Source of the DNA: Sulfurisoma sp.
GTDB lineage: Bacteria; Pseudomonadota; Gammaproteobacteria; Burkholderiales; Rhodocyclaceae
Direction of reading: 5' to 3'
DNA length: 64,000 bases
Assembly (NCBI GenBank): GCA_030691075.1
Contig: JAUYFI010000022.1
Span: forward strand, 34,063 to 98,062
Positions 53,675 to 62,905 of this stretch are shown here, one piece after another (position 1 is the stretch's first letter; every line of letters starts with the position of its first letter). The translations under genes were made by a program, and so were the position numbers. The notes below the pieces were generated by a model. The model searched no databases and was not told the DNA's origin. It worked only from the letters and a program-made list of their open reading frames with translations.

Positions 53675-54922
53675 TCAATCGCCATAAACCGGAAACTTCT
53701 TGCACAGCGTGGCAACTTCACCGCGCACCTTCGCCAGCACGGCCTCGTCGCTGGGCGCATCGAGCACGTCGGCGATCAGTTCGGCAACGGTCTCGGCCTC
53801 GATCTCGGTAAAACCGCGCGTCGTCATGGCCGGCGTGCCGATGCGGATGCCGGAGGTAACGAAGGGCTTCTGCGGATCGTTGGGGATGGCGTTCTTGTTA
53901 ACGGTGAGATGTGCCTTGCCCAGCGCGCCTTCCGCATCCTTGCCGGTGATGTTCTTGGCCCGCAGGTCGACCAGAAAGACATGGCTTTCGGTGCGCCCCG
54001 AGACGATGCGCAGGCCGCGCGACTTGAGCACCTTGCACATCACCTGGGCGTTGTCGATCACCTGTTCCTGGTAGTTCTTGAATTCCGGCGTCATGGCCTC
54101 CTTGAAGGCCACGGCCTTGGCGGCGATGACGTGCTCCAGCGGGCCGCCCTGCAGGCCGGGGAAGATGGCCGAGTTGATGGCCTTCTCGTGCTCGGCGCGC
54201 ATCAATATCAGGCCGCCCCTGGGGCCGCGCAGGGTCTTGTGGGTGGTCGAGGTGACGACGTCGGCGTGCGGTATCGGGTTGGGGTAGAAGCCGGCGGCGA
54301 CGAGGCCGGCGTAGTGGGCCATGTCCACCATGAAGATGGCGCCGACGGCCTTGGCCACCTTGGCGAAGCGTTCGAAATCGATCTTCAGGGCATAGGCCGA
54401 GGCGCCGGCGATGATCAACTTCGGCTTGTGCTCGTGCGCCAGTTTCTCCATCGCATCGTAGTCGATCTCCTCCTTGGCGGTCAGGCCATAGGGCACGACC
54501 TTGAACCACTTGCCGCTCATGTTGAGCGCCATGCCGTGGGTGAGATGGCCGCCTTCGGCCAGGCTCATGCCGAGGATGGTGTCGCCGGGCTTGAGGAAGG
54601 CGAAGAACACGGCCTGGTTGGCCTGGGAGCCGGAATTGGGCTGGACGTTGGCGCAATCGGCGCCGAAGAGCTTCTTGGCGCGGTCGATGGCCAGTTGCTC
54701 GGCGACGTCGATATGCTCGCAGCCGCCGTAGTAACGCTTGCCGGGGTAGCCCTCGGCGTACTTGTTGGTGAGCTGGGAGCCCTGCGCCTCCATGACCGCG
54801 TGGGAAACGTAGTTCTCCGAGGCGATCAGCTCGATGTGGTCTTCCTGGCGCTTGTTTTCGGCCTCGATCACGGCCCACAGTTCGGGATCGGTCTTGGCGA
54901 GTGAATTCTTCTTGGAAAACAT
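53675..54922 (-). CDS. glyA: Serine hydroxymethyltransferase
   Basis: [57 protein letters not shown]. Confidence 0.97.
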   Translation of the reverse strand: MFSKKNSLAKTDPELWAVIEAENKRQEDHIELIASENYVSHAVMEAQGSQLTNKYAEGYPGKRYYGGCEHIDVAEQLAIDRAKKLFGADCANVQPNSGSQANQAVFFAFLKPGDTILGMSLAEGGHLTHGMALNMSGKWFKVVPYGLTAKEEIDYDAMEKLAHEHKPKLIIAGASAYALKIDFERFAKVAKAVGAIFMVDMAHYAGLVAAGFYPNPIPHADVVTSTTHKTLRGPRGGLILMRAEHEKAINSAIFPGLQGGPLEHVIAAKAVAFKEAMTPEFKNYQEQVIDNAQVMCKVLKSRGLRIVSGRTESHVFLVDLRAKNITGKDAEGALGKAHLTVNKNAIPNDPQKPFVTSGIRIGTPAMTTRGFTEIEAETVAELIADVLDAPSDEAVLAKVRGEVATLCKKFPVYGD

Positions 54923-55027
54923 TTTTTGCTCCAAAAAATGTTTCAGTGCAGGCTAATGCGCGTAGCGCGTTACGCCGAAACCAAAACATGGCGGACTTCC
55001 GTCAAATGAGGGAAAACCGGCATTTTA

Positions 55028-55663
55028 TCACTCGACAACCTGCTCCAAGACCCGCTCGAGGTGGTGGCGGTCGGCCCAGGTCTGCAGGTGCCAGCCGTGG
55101 GCGTCGATGGCGAACCAGTTGAGCGCGCAGTTGGGGATCTTGAAGTCGCGCGGCGCCGAAAGCAGGCGGCCCGTCGCCTTGCGGTAGATGATGTCGAGCA
55201 CCCCGCCGTGGGAAACCGCCAGAACCGTCTGCCCGGCGTGATGGCGGACCAGCCACTCCACCCCGGCGACGACGCGGTCGGCGAAGCCGCGCAGGCTTTC
55301 ACCGCTCTCGAAGTCGTAGTCGGGATCGCGCGCCGCGTAGCGCGCGTGGGCGACAGGGTGCAGTTGCGCGCCCTCGGCGACCGTCAGCCCCTGAAAGATG
55401 CCGTAGTGCCGCTCGCGCAGATCCGGCGCGGGACGAATATCGAGGCCGAGGCGCTCGGCCGCCGCCTGCGCCGTCTGCCAGGCACGACCGAGATTGCTGG
55501 CGTAGAGCGCCGCGAACGCGTGGTGGGCGACACCGAATGCCGTGGCCAGCGCCTGGACCCGGCCCGTCTCGTTGAGGGGGACGTCGATGTGGCCCTGGAT
55601 GCGCTTTTCGGCGTTCCAGTCGGTTTCGCCGTGGCGAACGATGCAGAGACGGGTCGTGGTCAT
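55028..55663 (-). CDS. Histidine phosphatase (phosphoglycerate mutase-like)
   Basis: MTTTRLCIVRHGETDWNAEKRIQGHIDVPLNETGRVQA. Confidence 0.88.
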   Translation of the reverse strand: MTTTRLCIVRHGETDWNAEKRIQGHIDVPLNETGRVQALATAFGVAHHAFAALYASNLGRAWQTAQAAAERLGLDIRPAPDLRERHYGIFQGLTVAEGAQLHPVAHARYAARDPDYDFESGESLRGFADRVVAGVEWLVRHHAGQTVLAVSHGGVLDIIYRKATGRLLSAPRDFKIPNCALNWFAIDAHGWHLQTWADRHHLERVLEQVVE

Positions 55664-55775
55664 GGGACGCTGGCTATTGTGGATTCCCGCAGGCGGCAAT
55701 CGGGAGAAATGCCGTGGAAACGGGTTAAGCTTCGACGCTGCGATTCTAAGCTTCCGGCACAAGAGGAGACATCCC

Positions 55776-56432
55776 ATGCAATTCCTGCTCAGGCTTTCGC
55801 GCCTGATAGACGCTTTCACCGAGCGCCTCGGTGGCGCCGTGCTCTGGCTGGTGCTGGCCGCCGTGCTCATCAGCGCCACCAATGCCATCGTGCGCAAGGC
55901 GTTCAACGTCAGTTCCAACGCCTTTCTGGAAATCCAGTGGTACCTGTTCGCCGGCGTCTTCCTGCTGGGCTCCGGTTACACCATGTTGCGCCAGGGGCAC
56001 GTGAAAATCGACGTCATCCTCGGCCGCTTTTCCAAGCACACCCAGATCAAGGTCGAGATCTTCGGCATCCTGTTCTTCCTCATGCCCTTCGTCTTCGCCG
56101 TCGTCGCCCATGTCTGGCCGCTGGTGGTGAATGCCTACGTGACGGGCGAAATGTCGGAGAACGCCAGCGGCCTGATCCGCTGGCCGGTTTACGCCCTGGT
56201 GCCCGCGGGCTTCATCCTGCTCGGCCTCCAGGGGCTGTCCGAACTCATCAAGCGCATCGGCTTTCTCATGGGACTCAGCGTCGACCCGACCCTGCCCGTG
56301 CATGCCAAGTCCGCCGAGGAAGAACTCGCCGAGGAAATCAGGAAGCATCAGGTCGCGCCCGAAGTGATCGATCGCGTGGAAGACGCCCTGGAAATGGTCG
56401 CCGACCAAGGCAAGCAAGGGGGTGCCAAGTGA
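55776..56432 (+). CDS. TRAP transporter small permease (DctQ-like), copy 1
   Basis: ATNAIVRKAFNVSSNAFLEIQWYLFAGVFLLGSGYTMLRQGHVKIDVI. Confidence 0.92.
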   Translation: MQFLLRLSRLIDAFTERLGGAVLWLVLAAVLISATNAIVRKAFNVSSNAFLEIQWYLFAGVFLLGSGYTMLRQGHVKIDVILGRFSKHTQIKVEIFGILFFLMPFVFAVVAHVWPLVVNAYVTGEMSENASGLIRWPVYALVPAGFILLGLQGLSELIKRIGFLMGLSVDPTLPVHAKSAEEELAEEIRKHQVAPEVIDRVEDALEMVADQGKQGGAK

Positions 56433-58141
56433 TCGAGTTCCTCCAAACCAACATGGCTCCGGTGATGTTCGCCGGGCTGATCGTCTTCCTGCTGCTCGGT
56501 TATTCCGTGGCCTTCTCGCTCGCCGCCTGCGGCCTGTTCTTCGGCTACCTCGGCGTCGAACTGGGCATGCTGCCGGCATCCCTGCTGCAGGCCCTGCCGC
56601 TGCGCATTTTCGGCATCCTCAAGAACGACACCCTGCTGGCCATTCCCTTCTTCACCTTCATGGGGCTGATCCTGGAACGTTCCGGCATGGCCGAGGATCT
56701 GCTCGACACCATCGGCCAGGTGTTCGGCCCGATCCGCGGCGGTCTGGCCTACGCGGTGATTTTCGTCGGCGCCATGCTGGCGGCCACGACCGGCGTCGTC
56801 GCCGCCTCGGTGATCTCGATGGGCCTGATCTCGCTGCCCATCATGCTGCGCTACGGCTACGACCGGCGCATCGCCGCCGGCGTCATCGCCGCCTCGGGAA
56901 CCCTCGCGCAGATCATTCCGCCGTCGCTGGTGCTGATCGTCATCGCCGACCAACTGGGCCGCAGCGTCGGCGACCTCTACGCCGGCGCCTTCATCCCCGG
57001 CTTGGTGCTCACGGGCCTGTATGCCGTTTACATTTTCGCCGTGAGCCTGATCAAACCCGAGACCGTTCCCGCCCTGCCGCTGGAAGCGCGCACCATCCGC
57101 GAGGACGACGGCAGCGGCGGCTTGCGCTCGCTGCTGTTCCTGGCCGTGCTTTCGGTGGCCGGCGCCGTCGTCTACGCCAAGACGCGCCCGGCGGAAACGC
57201 CCACCGACGAAATGATCGTCGTCTCCATGTCGGTCGGCGTCGGCATCGCCTTCGTCCTGGCGGTCGTCAACCGGATCACGAAACTGGGCCTGCTGTCGCG
57301 CATGGCCGAACGGGTCACCTTCGTCCTGATCCCGCCGCTGGCGCTGATCTTCCTGGTGCTCGGCACCATCTTCCTCGGTATCGCCACCCCCACCGAGGGC
57401 GGTGCGATGGGTGCCCTCGGCGCGCTGATCATGGCCGTCAGCCGCCGCCGCCTGAGCCGCAAGCTCATGACCCAGGCGATGGAGGCGACCATGAAGCTGT
57501 CGTCCTTCGTGCTGTTCATCCTGCTCGGCGCGACGGTGTTCAGCCTGAGCTTCCAGGGCGTGGATGGGCCGAAATGGGTCGAGCATTTGCTGACCGGGCT
57601 GCCCGGCGGCCAGATCGGCTTCCTGATCGTGGTGAACCTGCTGGTCTTCGTGCTCGCCTTCTTCCTCGACTTCTTCGAGCTGGCCTTCATCATCATTCCC
57701 CTGATCGGGCCGGTGGCCGACAAGATGGGCATCGACCTGGTCTGGTTCGGCGTGCTGATGGCCGTGAACATGCAGACTTCATTCATGCACCCGCCCTTCG
57801 GTTTCGCGCTCTTCTACCTGCGCAGCGTCGCCCCCCACGCGGCCTACGACGACCGGCTCACCAAGAAGAGGATCGAGCCGGTCACCACCGGCCAGATCTA
57901 TTGGGGCGCCGTGCCCTTCGTGATCATCCAGATCGTCATGGTCGGCCTGGTCATCGCCTTCCCCGCCCTGGTGACCGGCGGCGTGAAGAAGGAAGCCGCG
58001 GTGGACCTGAACACCATCCAGTTGGAGGTGGCGCCCAAGGATCAAGGCGGCAGCGATCCGTCCGCCAGCGCGGAAGCCGACGACCCGGCGGCAGCCCTGG
58101 CGCGGGAAATGGCCGAGGACGCGAAGAAGAGCAAGAAGTAG
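56429..58141 (+). CDS. TRAP transporter large permease (DctM-like), copy 1
   Basis: AATTGVVAASVISMGLISLPIMLRYGYDRRIAAGVIAASGTLAQIIPPSLVLIVIADQLG. Confidence 0.94.
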   Translation: MIEFLQTNMAPVMFAGLIVFLLLGYSVAFSLAACGLFFGYLGVELGMLPASLLQALPLRIFGILKNDTLLAIPFFTFMGLILERSGMAEDLLDTIGQVFGPIRGGLAYAVIFVGAMLAATTGVVAASVISMGLISLPIMLRYGYDRRIAAGVIAASGTLAQIIPPSLVLIVIADQLGRSVGDLYAGAFIPGLVLTGLYAVYIFAVSLIKPETVPALPLEARTIREDDGSGGLRSLLFLAVLSVAGAVVYAKTRPAETPTDEMIVVSMSVGVGIAFVLAVVNRITKLGLLSRMAERVTFVLIPPLALIFLVLGTIFLGIATPTEGGAMGALGALIMAVSRRRLSRKLMTQAMEATMKLSSFVLFILLGATVFSLSFQGVDGPKWVEHLLTGLPGGQIGFLIVVNLLVFVLAFFLDFFELAFIIIPLIGPVADKMGIDLVWFGVLMAVNMQTSFMHPPFGFALFYLRSVAPHAAYDDRLTKKRIEPVTTGQIYWGAVPFVIIQIVMVGLVIAFPALVTGGVKKEAAVDLNTIQLEVAPKDQGGSDPSASAEADDPAAALAREMAEDAKKSKK

Positions 58142-58170
58142 CCGGGGCGCAGCCGTCCCGGAGGCGGCAC

Positions 58171-58210
58171 AAAAAAACGCCCGCGGGTTTGCGACCCGCG
58201 GGCGTTTTTT
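58171..58210. terminator. Bidirectional intrinsic terminator
   Basis: AAAAAAACGCCCGCGGGTttgcgACCCGCGGGCGTTTTTT between convergent TRAP genes. Confidence 0.92.
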
Positions 58211-58231
58211 GCGGCTGGCTAGCGCGGCCGC

Positions 58232-59317
58232 TTAGAGCTTCTGCTGCTGCATGAAGTCGTCGAAACCGGCTTCGGCGAAGCGGAACCACTGGTGCTGCTC
58301 GCGGCGGAAGTCGGCGAAATCGGTATAGATCTTCTTCCATTGCGGGTTCTTCGCCGACAAGTCGGAGTAGAGATCCTGGGACGCCTTGAAGGCCGCCTCC
58401 ATCACGTCCTTGGGCATGCGCTGGAGCTTGACGCCGCCGGCCACCAGTTCCTTGAGGGCCTTGGGATTCTTGGCGTCGTACTTGGCTTGCATGTCCGTGT
58501 GGGCCAGGGCCGCCGCGCACTCGACGATGGCCTTGTTCTCGGTGGACAGCGCCTCGTAGGCCTTGGTGTTGACGTAGAGTTCCAGTTCCGGGCCGCCTTC
58601 CCACCAGGCCGGGTAGACGTAGTTCTTGGCCACCTTGTAGAAACCCAGCTTCAGGTCGTCGTAGGGGCCGACCCACTCGGTCGCGTCGATGGTGCCCTTT
58701 TCCAGCGCCTGGTAGATCTCGCCGCCGGGGATGTTCTGCGGCACGCCGCCGATGCGCTCCAGCACCTTGCCGCCGAAACCGCCGATGCGCATCTTGAGGC
58801 CCTTGATGTCGGCCACACTCTTGATTTCCTTGCGGTACCAGCCGCCCATCTGGGCGCCGGTGTTGCCCATCGGGAAATTGACGATGTTGTAGTTCTTGTA
58901 GAACTCGCGCATCAGCTTCATGCCGTTGCCTTCGTACATCCAGGCCGTCATCTGGCGACTGTTGAGACCGAAGGGAATCGCGCAGTCGATGGCGAAGGTG
59001 TCGTCCTTGCCGAAAAAGTAGTAGGGGGCGGTGTGGGCGCACTCCACGGTACCCTGCTGCACGCCATCCACCACGCCGAAGGCCGGCATCAATTCGCCGC
59101 CGGCGTGCACCGAGATGGTGAACTTGCCGCCGGTGGCCTCGCTGACTATCTTCGAGAACACTTCCGCGGAGCCGAAAATGGTATCGAGCGCCTTGGGGAA
59201 GCTTGATGCGAGGCGCCAGCGGATGGCGGGCGCGCCTTGCGCATGGACCGCCGGCGCGGCGCCGGCAGCCAGGATGCCGGCGATGCCGGCGTTTTGCAGA
59301 AACTTGCGACGTTCCAT
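58232..59317 (-). CDS. TRAP substrate-binding protein (DctP-like; possibly TakP/alpha-keto acid type)
   Basis: MERRKFLQNAGIAGILAAGAAPAVHAQ; GTIDATEWVGPYDDLKLGFYKVAKNYVYPAWWEGGPELELYVN. Confidence 0.9.
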   Translation of the reverse strand: MERRKFLQNAGIAGILAAGAAPAVHAQGAPAIRWRLASSFPKALDTIFGSAEVFSKIVSEATGGKFTISVHAGGELMPAFGVVDGVQQGTVECAHTAPYYFFGKDDTFAIDCAIPFGLNSRQMTAWMYEGNGMKLMREFYKNYNIVNFPMGNTGAQMGGWYRKEIKSVADIKGLKMRIGGFGGKVLERIGGVPQNIPGGEIYQALEKGTIDATEWVGPYDDLKLGFYKVAKNYVYPAWWEGGPELELYVNTKAYEALSTENKAIVECAAALAHTDMQAKYDAKNPKALKELVAGGVKLQRMPKDVMEAAFKASQDLYSDLSAKNPQWKKIYTDFADFRREQHQWFRFAEAGFDDFMQQQKL

Positions 59318-59405
59318 GGATGACTCTCCTCGATGTTGTTTAACTTAACCAAAACGGCGATGCCGGACTGGCTTGTCGCCGGATACTACACCACAATTTT
59401 TGAGG

Positions 59406-61142
59406 CTACTTGCCCTTGTTGATGGACTGCTGCAAGGCCTTGGCCGGGTCGTCTTCCTCTTCCTCCTTCTCCCGTTTTGCCTTCTCCTCTTCGGTCTCTT
59501 CCTTGCCGTCGGTCGGCGCACCCTGGTCGGCCGCGGGCGGAGCGTCGATCTGAATGTTCTGGATGTCGACTTGCGGCGCCTTGTCGGCACTGCCGGTGAC
59601 CAGTTGCGGGAAGGCGATGATCAGGCCGACCATGATCACCTGGATGATGACGAAGGGCACCGCGCCCCAGTAGATCTGCATGGTGGTTACCGGCGCGATG
59701 GTCTTCTTGGTGAGGCGGTCGATATATTCCGAGTGAGGCGCCACGCTGCGCAGGTAGAACAGCGCGAAGCCGAAGGGCGGGTGCATGAAGGAGGTCTGCA
59801 TATTCACCGCCAGCAGCACGCCGAACCAGACCAGGTCGATGCCCATCTTCTCCGCCACCGGCCCCAGCAGCGGCACGATGATGAAGGCCAGCTCGAAGAA
59901 GTCGAGGAAGAACGCCAGGAAGAAGACCAGCAGGTTCACCACGATCAGGAAGCCGATCTGGCCGCCGGGCAGGCCGGTCAGCAGGTGCTCGACCCAGACC
60001 GATCCATCCACGGCCTGGAAGGTCAGGCTGAACACCGTGGCGCCGAGCAGGATGAAGAGCACGAAGCAAGCCAGCTTCATGGTCGCTTCCATCGCCTGCT
60101 GCATCAGTTTGATGCTCAGGCGGCGGCGCGAGACCGCCATGATCAGCGCCCCCGACGCGCCCATGGCGCCGCCCTCGGTCGGCGTCGCGATGCCGAGGAA
60201 GATGGTGCCGAGCACGAGAAAGATCAGCGCCAGCGGCGGGATCAGGACGAAGGTGACGCGCTCCGCCATGCGCGAGAGCAGACCGAGCCTGGTCACGCGG
60301 TTGATGACGGCCAGCGCGAAGGCGATACCGACACCGACGCACATCGACACCACGATGGTTTCGTCGAGCGCCGCGTCCGCCGGCCGCGTCTTGGCATAGG
60401 CGATGGCGGCGGCCGTGGAGACGACAACCAGCGCCAGCACCGAAGGCAGACCGGCGCTGCCGTTGTCTTCGCGAATGGTGCGGGCTTCGAGCGGCAGGGC
60501 CGGGACGTAAGCCGGCTTGACCATGCTGACGATGAATACCCAGACTACGTAGAGGCCGGTGAGGACGAAACCGGGAATGAAGGCGCCGGCATACAGGTCG
60601 CCGACGCTGCGGCCCAACTGGTCGGCGATCACGATCAGCACCAGCGAGGGCGGGATGATCTGCGCCAGCGTGCCGGAGGCGGCGATCACGCCCGAGGCAA
60701 TGCGCCGGTCATAGCCGTAGCGCAGCATGATCGGCAGCGAGATCAGGCCCATCGAGATCACCGAGGCGGCCACCACGCCGGTGGTCGCGGCGAGCATGGC
60801 GCCGACGAAGATGACTGCGTAGGCCAGGCCGCCGCGAATCGGGCCGAAGAGCTGGCCGATGGTGTCGAGCAGGTCCTCGGCCATGCCGCTGCGTTCGAGA
60901 ATCAGACCCATGAAGGTGAAGAAGGGAATCGCCAGCAGCGTGTCGTTCTGCATGATGCCGAAGATGCGCAGCGGCAATGCCTGCAGCAGCGATTGGGGCA
61001 GCAGGCCGAGCTGGACGCCGAGCCAGCCGAAGAACAGACCGCAGGCGGCCAGCGAGAAGGCCACCGAATAGCCGAGCAGCAGGAAGACGATCAGGCCGCC
61101 GAACATCACCGGCGCCATGTTGTGCTGGAGGAATTCGATCAT
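59406..61142 (-). CDS. TRAP transporter large permease (DctM-like), copy 2
   Basis: Closely related to 56429..58141: MIEFLQHNMAPVMFGGLIVFLLLGYSVAFSLAACGLFFGWLGV. Confidence 0.94.
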   Translation of the reverse strand: MIEFLQHNMAPVMFGGLIVFLLLGYSVAFSLAACGLFFGWLGVQLGLLPQSLLQALPLRIFGIMQNDTLLAIPFFTFMGLILERSGMAEDLLDTIGQLFGPIRGGLAYAVIFVGAMLAATTGVVAASVISMGLISLPIMLRYGYDRRIASGVIAASGTLAQIIPPSLVLIVIADQLGRSVGDLYAGAFIPGFVLTGLYVVWVFIVSMVKPAYVPALPLEARTIREDNGSAGLPSVLALVVVSTAAAIAYAKTRPADAALDETIVVSMCVGVGIAFALAVINRVTRLGLLSRMAERVTFVLIPPLALIFLVLGTIFLGIATPTEGGAMGASGALIMAVSRRRLSIKLMQQAMEATMKLACFVLFILLGATVFSLTFQAVDGSVWVEHLLTGLPGGQIGFLIVVNLLVFFLAFFLDFFELAFIIVPLLGPVAEKMGIDLVWFGVLLAVNMQTSFMHPPFGFALFYLRSVAPHSEYIDRLTKKTIAPVTTMQIYWGAVPFVIIQVIMVGLIIAFPQLVTGSADKAPQVDIQNIQIDAPPAADQGAPTDGKEETEEEKAKREKEEEEDDPAKALQQSINKGK

Positions 61143-61795
61143 TTCGCGCTCCCGTTTCTGTTCCGATCGGCCACCATGTCCAACGACTCCTCGACACGCT
61201 CGATCACTTCGGGCGCCACCTGATGTTTAAGGATTTCCTCGGCCAGTTCCTCCTCGGCCGTCTTGGTTTGCACCGGCTTGGTGGGATCGTCGGCCAGTCC
61301 CATGAGGAAGGCGACGCGCTTGATCAGTTCCGACAAGCCTTGCAGGCCCAGCAGCGCAAAGCCGGCCGGGACCAGGGCGAAGACCGGCCAGCGGATGAGG
61401 CCGCCGGCATTTTGCGACATCTCGCCGCTGACATAGGCTCTGACCACCAGCGGCCAGACCAACTCGATGACCTTGTACACGAAGGGCATGAGAAAGAACA
61501 CGATGCCCAGACATTCGACGATGATCTGCGTGCGCTTGGAGAAACGGCCGACGATGACGTCGATCTTGACGTGGCCCTGGCGCAGCATCGTATAACCCGA
61601 ACCGAGCAGGAACACGGCGGCGAACAGATACCACTGGATTTCGAGAAAGGCATTCGAACTCATGTCGAAGGCTTTGCGCACGATGGCGTTGAGGGCCGAG
61701 ATGATCACGGCGGCGAGCACCAACCAGATCAGGCCGCGGGCGATGCGTTCGCTCATGGCGTCGATCAGGTGCGAGAGTTTGAGCGCGGCATTCAT
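61139..61795 (-). CDS. TRAP transporter small permease (DctQ-like), copy 2
   Basis: MNAALKLSHLIDAMSERIARG...ALNAIVRKAFDMSSNAFLEIQWYLFAAVFLLGSGYTMLRQGHVKIDVI. Confidence 0.92.
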   Translation of the reverse strand: MNAALKLSHLIDAMSERIARGLIWLVLAAVIISALNAIVRKAFDMSSNAFLEIQWYLFAAVFLLGSGYTMLRQGHVKIDVIVGRFSKRTQIIVECLGIVFFLMPFVYKVIELVWPLVVRAYVSGEMSQNAGGLIRWPVFALVPAGFALLGLQGLSELIKRVAFLMGLADDPTKPVQTKTAEEELAEEILKHQVAPEVIERVEESLDMVADRNRNGSAK

Positions 61796-61995
61796 GGGTG
61801 GGTCTCCGGAGTTGCGCAACTGTCGCGCCGGGCGCGCGGCGCGGTCACGGTGCAGGCGTTGGGTGGCAGCATAATAACCTTAGCTTTGAACATTAGGCGA
61901 TTCAATAACGTCCCCTTGAAGCGTCAGCAGTGTCGCGAGGGTCGCCACTACCGCACCGAGGCAGGATTTTGCCGAATACCTGGTTTGTGGGTCAG

Positions 61996-62006
61996 TGGTC
62001 AGACCA
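61996..62006. promoter_or_regulatory. Putative FadR-type GntR operator O1
   Basis: TGGTCAGACCA in the divergent dctQ2/gntR intergenic region. Confidence 0.65.
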
Positions 62007-62093
62007 TAAGTCACGGGAGGTTAAGGCTCGCGATTGGCCATGTCAAGAGAGATTGCGGATTATTCCCGGTCGATGTTCCTATGATTGATATTG

Positions 62094-62104
62094 TGGTCAG
62101 ACCA
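62094..62104. promoter_or_regulatory. Putative FadR-type GntR operator O2
   Basis: Second identical TGGTCAGACCA, 98 bp from O1 and 17 bp upstream of the regulator ATG. Confidence 0.65.
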
Positions 62105-62120
62105 ATGCTATATTGAAAAT

Positions 62121-62855
62121 ATGGACGCAAAGATGACAGCGCCACGACTTGCCGATGTGGTCGCGCGGGAGATCGAGCAGCGGATGCTTGAGGGCCGTTT
62201 GAAGCCGGGCGACCGACTGCCTTCGGAGCGCGACCTGTCGGTGCAACTGGGGGTTTCGCGCCCTTCTCTGCGCGAAGCGATCCAGAAATTGGCTGCACGC
62301 GGATTGCTGGAAAGCCGGCAGGGCGGCGGCACCTTCGTTACCGACCGGCTCGATGCCAGCTTTGCCAATCCCTGGGAAGAAATCCTGCGCGACCATCCGG
62401 CGGTGCATGAAGACATGCTCGAATTTCGTCACATGCTTGAAGGCCGTGCAGCCGAATGTGCCGCGCGGCGGGCCACCGTGGCCGATCGCGAACGTGTTAG
62501 CCAAAGCCTGGCGCGGCTGGAAGAAGCCTTTGCCGGAGACGATCTGGATGCCCAGGTCGATACCGATCTGGCGTTTCACCAGGCCATTGCCGAAGCCTCG
62601 CACAATGTCATCGTCGGCCACCTGACGGCGAGCCTGCTGCGCCTGCTGCGCGACAATCTGCGGCGCAATCTGAGCGAACTGATGCAAGTGCCGGCCGCCA
62701 GGGAGCAACTGCTCGATCAGCATCGCGCGGTGTGGCGGGCCATCGAGCAAGGTGACGCCGAACAGGCGCTGGAATCCGCCGCCGACCACATCGGCTATGT
62801 GCGCCAGAACCTCACCCGCATGCTGCGCAGCGACGCCCGCCACAAGTCGTCTTGA
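62121..62855 (+). CDS. GntR-family regulator, FadR/FCD subfamily
   Basis: LADVVAREIEQRMLEGRLKPGDRLPSERDLSVQLGVSRPSLREAIQKLAARGLLESRQGGGTFV plus FCD-like C-terminal domain. Confidence 0.93.
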   Translation: MDAKMTAPRLADVVAREIEQRMLEGRLKPGDRLPSERDLSVQLGVSRPSLREAIQKLAARGLLESRQGGGTFVTDRLDASFANPWEEILRDHPAVHEDMLEFRHMLEGRAAECAARRATVADRERVSQSLARLEEAFAGDDLDAQVDTDLAFHQAIAEASHNVIVGHLTASLLRLLRDNLRRNLSELMQVPAAREQLLDQHRAVWRAIEQGDAEQALESAADHIGYVRQNLTRMLRSDARHKSS

Positions 62856-62905
62856 GGCGTTTCTGCATTTGCCGGCGATGCGGGTTTTGGCTTCTGTCCT
62901 GCGCA

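Noticed and set aside
55061-55775. N-terminal part of the + strand ORF 55061-58141 as one large protein
   Set aside because: The true gene starts at 56429 (DctM); the upstream part is antisense to the histidine phosphatase gene and out-of-frame to DctQ.
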